8,020 bases of DNA from CAZLMF01 sp964560565 (GTDB taxonomy: Bacteria; Bacillota; Clostridia; Oscillospirales; Ruminococcaceae): positions 1-8,020 of the forward strand of contig CAZLMF010000071.1 of assembly GCA_964560565.1 (NCBI GenBank). The letters run 5' to 3'. The notes below the pieces were generated by a model. It did no database searches. It had not been told where the DNA came from and saw nothing but the letters and a program-made list of their open reading frames with translations. Below are positions 5,774 to 8,020 of this stretch, piece by piece. Position 1 is the first letter of the stretch. Each line of letters begins with the position of its first letter. The translations under genes were made by a program, and so were the position numbers.

Positions 5774-6379
5774 TTACTTCTTTTCTCTTATTATGCTGAT
5801 TAAAATTCCAATCATACTAAACCCCGACACAATCGGCCATATCAAGCGCAGCTTAATAACCGCATGACCGTCATATTGGCTTTCTTTTAAGTCAAAGTTA
5901 CAGGATATGCTTACACGCTTTACTGAAACGGTAAAAAAGGTGCTTAACCACGCGATAGCATTGCCTGTTATTGCGCTGACCTTGCCGTATTTTATCGCTG
6001 TTTCAGCGGCGTCCTCGTCTGCAATTACAAAGTCGGCGATTATGTCCGTAAATCTAATGTGACTTAGCAGCTTTCGAGTGATTTTGCCTGTGCGAGGGAG
6101 TACCTTTTTCGCAAGCTCCAAATAATCGGAAAGCTTATGCTTTTTCTTTTTTACAGGCTTCTTTTTCGAAGGAGCTTTCTCCGCTTTAGGTTTTGCTTTC
6201 TTCTTTGTTTTGGGCTTCTTAGGCTTTTTCTTGCTGGGGTAAATATTAAACCGCAAAAAGCCATAGCGTGCCTTTACGGTATATTTATTATCTTTTGCAT
6301 CAATGACAATTGTGACAGACAGCACAAGTAAAAGCGCAATCAGCGCCGCTATTACGCCTAATACCATTAGCACCGTCAT
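5774..6379 (-). CDS. DUF2953 membrane protein (YtfI-like)
   Basis: This membrane protein of about 201 residues is of unknown biochemical function; DUF2953 (YtfI) proteins are typically encoded directly before YtfJ, as here. An N-terminal transmembrane helix (residues 1-26, MTVLMVLGVIAALIALLLVLSV) precedes a short beta segment ending in YGFLRFNIYP. A strikingly lysine-rich stretch follows at about 50-82 (20 Lys in 33 residues). The family core, about 105-180, contains FTDIIADFVIADEDAAETAIKYGKVSAITGNAIAW and VSISCNFD. A second hydrophobic segment lies near the C-terminus (IVSGFSMIGILISII). A GTG at 6391 would add four residues, but it abuts the GGAAGGG site with no spacing. The ATG at 6379 lies 11 nt away and is preferred, though the spacing is long. 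The gap from scpB is about 23 nt. Confidence 0.85.
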   Translation of the reverse strand: MTVLMVLGVIAALIALLLVLSVTIVIDAKDNKYTVKARYGFLRFNIYPSKKKPKKPKTKKKAKPKAEKAPSKKKPVKKKKHKLSDYLELAKKVLPRTGKITRKLLSHIRFTDIIADFVIADEDAAETAIKYGKVSAITGNAIAWLSTFFTVSVKRVSISCNFDLKESQYDGHAVIKLRLIWPIVSGFSMIGILISIIREKK

Positions 6380-6402
6380 AGCTGTTATCACCCTTCCGCA
6401 GT

Positions 6403-6975
6403 TTAGATTTCCATGCTTTCATCCGCTTTGGCGCTTTCAAGCTCCCCAAAGCTTACCTGCTCATTCTGCCTTGGCAGCGGAGGCAAGTCCTCAATTCTCC
6501 CAAGCTTAAAGCAGCGCAAGAAGTTATTGGTTGTGCGGTAGGCGATAGGTCTGCCCGGCACATCAAGCCTACAAGCCTCCTCAAGGAGTCCACGCTCAAC
6601 AAGAGTATTGACTATACTTGAGCTGTCTACACTTCGAACGCTTTCTATAAAGCTTTTTGTAACAGGCTGGTTATATGCAATTATCGCAAGCACTTCCATT
6701 GCCGCATTTGAAAGGGGCTGTTGGCGGCGAGTTTCAAGTGCTGTGCGGATATAAGGTGCAAAAAGTTCTTTGGTTGTAAGCTGATAGCTATCATTAAGTT
6801 TTAATACAGCTAGTGCACTGCCTGACTGGTCATAGCGGTCATTTAGCATAAGTATAAGCTTTGGCAATGTGTCAAGCTCAATATCAATGGCTTGCGCAAG
6901 CTTATCAGCTTCAAGAGGCTCACCACAAGCGAATAAAATCGCCTCAACTTGTGAGACCTTTTCGTTAATCTGCAT
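6403..6975 (-). CDS. scpB: Segregation and condensation protein ScpB
   Basis: ScpB dimers bind the kleisin ScpA and, with SMC, form the bacterial condensin that compacts and segregates the chromosome. The 190-residue protein has two winged-helix domains. The first starts at QINEKVSQVEAILFACGEPL (2-21). The second holds the family signature LSNAAMEVLAIIAYNQPVTKSFIESVRSVDSSSIVNTL (88-125), followed by LEEACRLDVPGRPIAYRTTNNFL. A tail of about 35 residues ends in acidic sequence. The frame is open for another 47 residues upstream, but those lie inside scpA, and the family start matches ATG 6975. A second candidate, ATG at 6987, directly abuts the AAAGGA site and is less likely. The gene overlaps the scpA end by 11 nt, consistent with coupled translation of partner proteins. 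Confidence 0.94.
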   Translation of the reverse strand: MQINEKVSQVEAILFACGEPLEADKLAQAIDIELDTLPKLILMLNDRYDQSGSALAVLKLNDSYQLTTKELFAPYIRTALETRRQQPLSNAAMEVLAIIAYNQPVTKSFIESVRSVDSSSIVNTLVERGLLEEACRLDVPGRPIAYRTTNNFLRCFKLGRIEDLPPLPRQNEQVSFGELESAKADESMEI

Positions 6976-7717
6976 CGGTATAAACATTCCTTTCCGAGGA
7001 CTTGTCAAAATGAGCATTGCTCCTTGCGTTGACGCAGGAATCAATGTAGTTATTGTCATCACTAATAAGTATTCTGCCGGACTTTGAAAGCTCAAGTACT
7101 GCCAGAAAGGTAGCAACCTTCTCGCTGTGCTCCTTCATGCCGGTATACAGCTCCCTCATATGAACTCGCTCATTTTTGTACATCTTGCGAAGAATATAGA
7201 TAATCTTTGAGGTGACTGATACGAACTTCACAGATACAAGGGGGCGAAAAATTTCGGCTTTAAGGGGTATTTTCCTGCTTTGGTTACCCACTGCCGCGCA
7301 ATATGCGGCAAGTAGCTCTTGTGGCTCGTGGATACTGTTGTAGGTGCGGTCAATCTCGAGCTTAACCTGCTCACGAACATATATATCATACCCAGCAAAG
7401 CCGTCCCTAAGTCGTGTTGCCGCTTGTTTGCAAAGAGCATATTCTATTAGCGCACCGCTTAGCTCACGCTTTAGCTCGTCTGCCTCATCATGCCTTGGCA
7501 GGAGGGAAACCGACTTCATGTAAATGAGGCGTGCAGCCATTTCCAAAAACTCGCCTGCTACCTCAATATTGTCCCCTAGCTTGTCCATGTAATCAAGATA
7601 TTGCTCGAGTAGCAGCGTGATTTCTATGTCGTAAATGTTTAGCTTATGCTTTCCAATCAAGTGTAAAAGCAGGTCTAAAGGCCCCTCGAATACCTCTAGC
7701 TTAAAGTTTATCTCCAT
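6965..7717 (-). CDS. scpA: Segregation and condensation protein ScpA (kleisin)
   Basis: ScpA is the kleisin that bridges the SMC head domains and carries the ScpB dimer in bacterial condensin, acting on the nucleoid. The 250-residue length is normal. The N-terminal SMC-binding domain begins with the hallmark FEGPLDLLLHLIGKHKLNIYDI (10-31). It continues through FLEMAARLIYMKSVSLLPR (57-75), which is near-invariant in the family. The C-terminal winged-helix domain, about 165-222, includes TSKIIYILRKM, VATFLAVLELSKSGRI and a final ISDDNNY strand. A basic/acidic tail of about 28 residues follows. The ATG at 7717 lies 4 nt after the stop codon of the M50 protease gene, with a weak AGG 8 nt upstream. 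The site-2 protease-scpA-scpB order is a recurrent Firmicute arrangement. Confidence 0.95.
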   Translation of the reverse strand: MEINFKLEVFEGPLDLLLHLIGKHKLNIYDIEITLLLEQYLDYMDKLGDNIEVAGEFLEMAARLIYMKSVSLLPRHDEADELKRELSGALIEYALCKQAATRLRDGFAGYDIYVREQVKLEIDRTYNSIHEPQELLAAYCAAVGNQSRKIPLKAEIFRPLVSVKFVSVTSKIIYILRKMYKNERVHMRELYTGMKEHSEKVATFLAVLELSKSGRILISDDNNYIDSCVNARSNAHFDKSSERNVYTDAD

Positions 7718-7721
7718 GTCG

Positions 7722-8020
7722 TTAACCTAAGAAAAATGTCAACTTGTCAAGCAATTGCCATAGTAGGTTGACTAAAAAGGATAGCGGCCCATTGAGAACT
7801 CTGCTAAACATAAGAAATATAAGAATCATAAAAATAATCTGCTGGTTTTGGATTAGCTTAAAATAATATCTTTCAGGTAAAAACAATGTCAAAACCTTAG
7901 AACCGTCAAGGGGTGGAATAGGTAGCATATTAAAGACCGCAAGCCCTAGGTTTATTTGAATCATATATCTAAGGGCAAGCATAATCCAAAACATTGTGGT
8001 TGAGGCAGGAGAGATGAAAA
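7722..8020 (-). CDS. Site-2 protease family (peptidase M50) membrane protein, 5' part beyond window
   Basis: This is the C-terminal portion (98 full codons) of an integral-membrane zinc metalloprotease of the M50 family. Members cut substrates within the membrane, but the substrate of this scpA-linked short type is not known. The frame is open to the right edge, so the ATG at 7994 is internal and not a start. The visible key motif is NMLPIPPLDGSKVL, corresponding to the family NxxPxPPLDG, whose Asp is the third zinc ligand. It is flanked by hydrophobic segments (IMLALRYMIQINLGLAVF before; QIIFMILIFLMFS and LSFLVNLLWQLL after). The HExxH motif should lie upstream, outside the window, and could not be checked. 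It ends 4 nt before scpA and is evidently in the same transcription unit. Confidence 0.9.
   Translation of the reverse strand, partial: FISPASTTMFWIMLALRYMIQINLGLAVFNMLPIPPLDGSKVLTLFLPERYYFKLIQNQQIIFMILIFLMFSRVLNGPLSFLVNLLWQLLDKLTFFLG

Noticed and set aside
6976..7116. N-terminal extension of scpB by 47 residues
   Set aside because: The extension lies within scpA, does not resemble ScpB, and the family N-terminus begins at the ATG at 6975.
7994..8020. ATG at 7994 as the true start of the M50 gene, giving a 90-residue protein
   Set aside because: The frame stays open to the window edge, and a complete M50 protease needs the HExxH segment upstream.

Overview
The window looks like a chromosomal segment from an anaerobic, endospore-forming Firmicute (class Clostridia). 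The evidence is a moderately AT-rich sequence, strong AGGAGG-type Shine-Dalgarno sites, ScpA/ScpB beside a DUF2953/YtfJ pair, a sporulation-type D-Ala-D-Ala carboxypeptidase, and a biotin-dependent carboxyltransferase cluster. Every gene I can support lies on the minus strand, so transcription runs from 8020 toward 1. I saw no tRNA, rRNA, CRISPR array, insertion sequence or phage gene.

In transcription order, the first block (8020 to about 2996) is a conserved Firmicute housekeeping neighbourhood. It holds the C-terminal part of an M50 site-2-type membrane protease, then scpA and scpB (kleisin and winged-helix partners of SMC condensin), a DUF2953 membrane protein (YtfI-like) and a YtfJ/GerW spore protein. 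These are followed by a DacF/DacB-type penicillin-binding carboxypeptidase, an RluB-type rRNA pseudouridine synthase and a small GNAT-like protein of unknown role. Genes are nearly contiguous: M50-scpA gap 4 nt, scpA-scpB overlap 11 nt, rluB-GNAT overlap 1 nt. The one sizeable gap, 107 nt before the carboxypeptidase, contains two inverted repeats.

The second block (2985 to 1) begins with a recognisable sigma-A-like promoter just after the GNAT stop codon, followed by an AT-only inverted repeat in the presumed 5' leader. It encodes three biotin-enzyme parts: a divergent MmdA/12S-type acyl-CoA carboxyltransferase, a 132-aa biotin carrier protein, and an OadA/PycB/5S-type oxaloacetate/pyruvate carboxyltransferase that runs off the left edge. 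No biotin carboxylase and no membrane beta subunit is visible.

The most notable observation is this trio. An acyl-CoA-type carboxyltransferase, one shared biotin carrier and a keto-acid-type carboxyltransferase are the same three parts as propionibacterial transcarboxylase (12S, 1.3S, 5S). It could therefore move CO2 between an acyl-CoA and pyruvate/oxaloacetate without ATP. The alternative is a Na+-pumping decarboxylase whose beta subunit lies outside the window. The 12S-like subunit departs from the family at its first oxyanion-hole motif and lacks the usual N-terminal arm, so its substrate, or even its activity, is uncertain.
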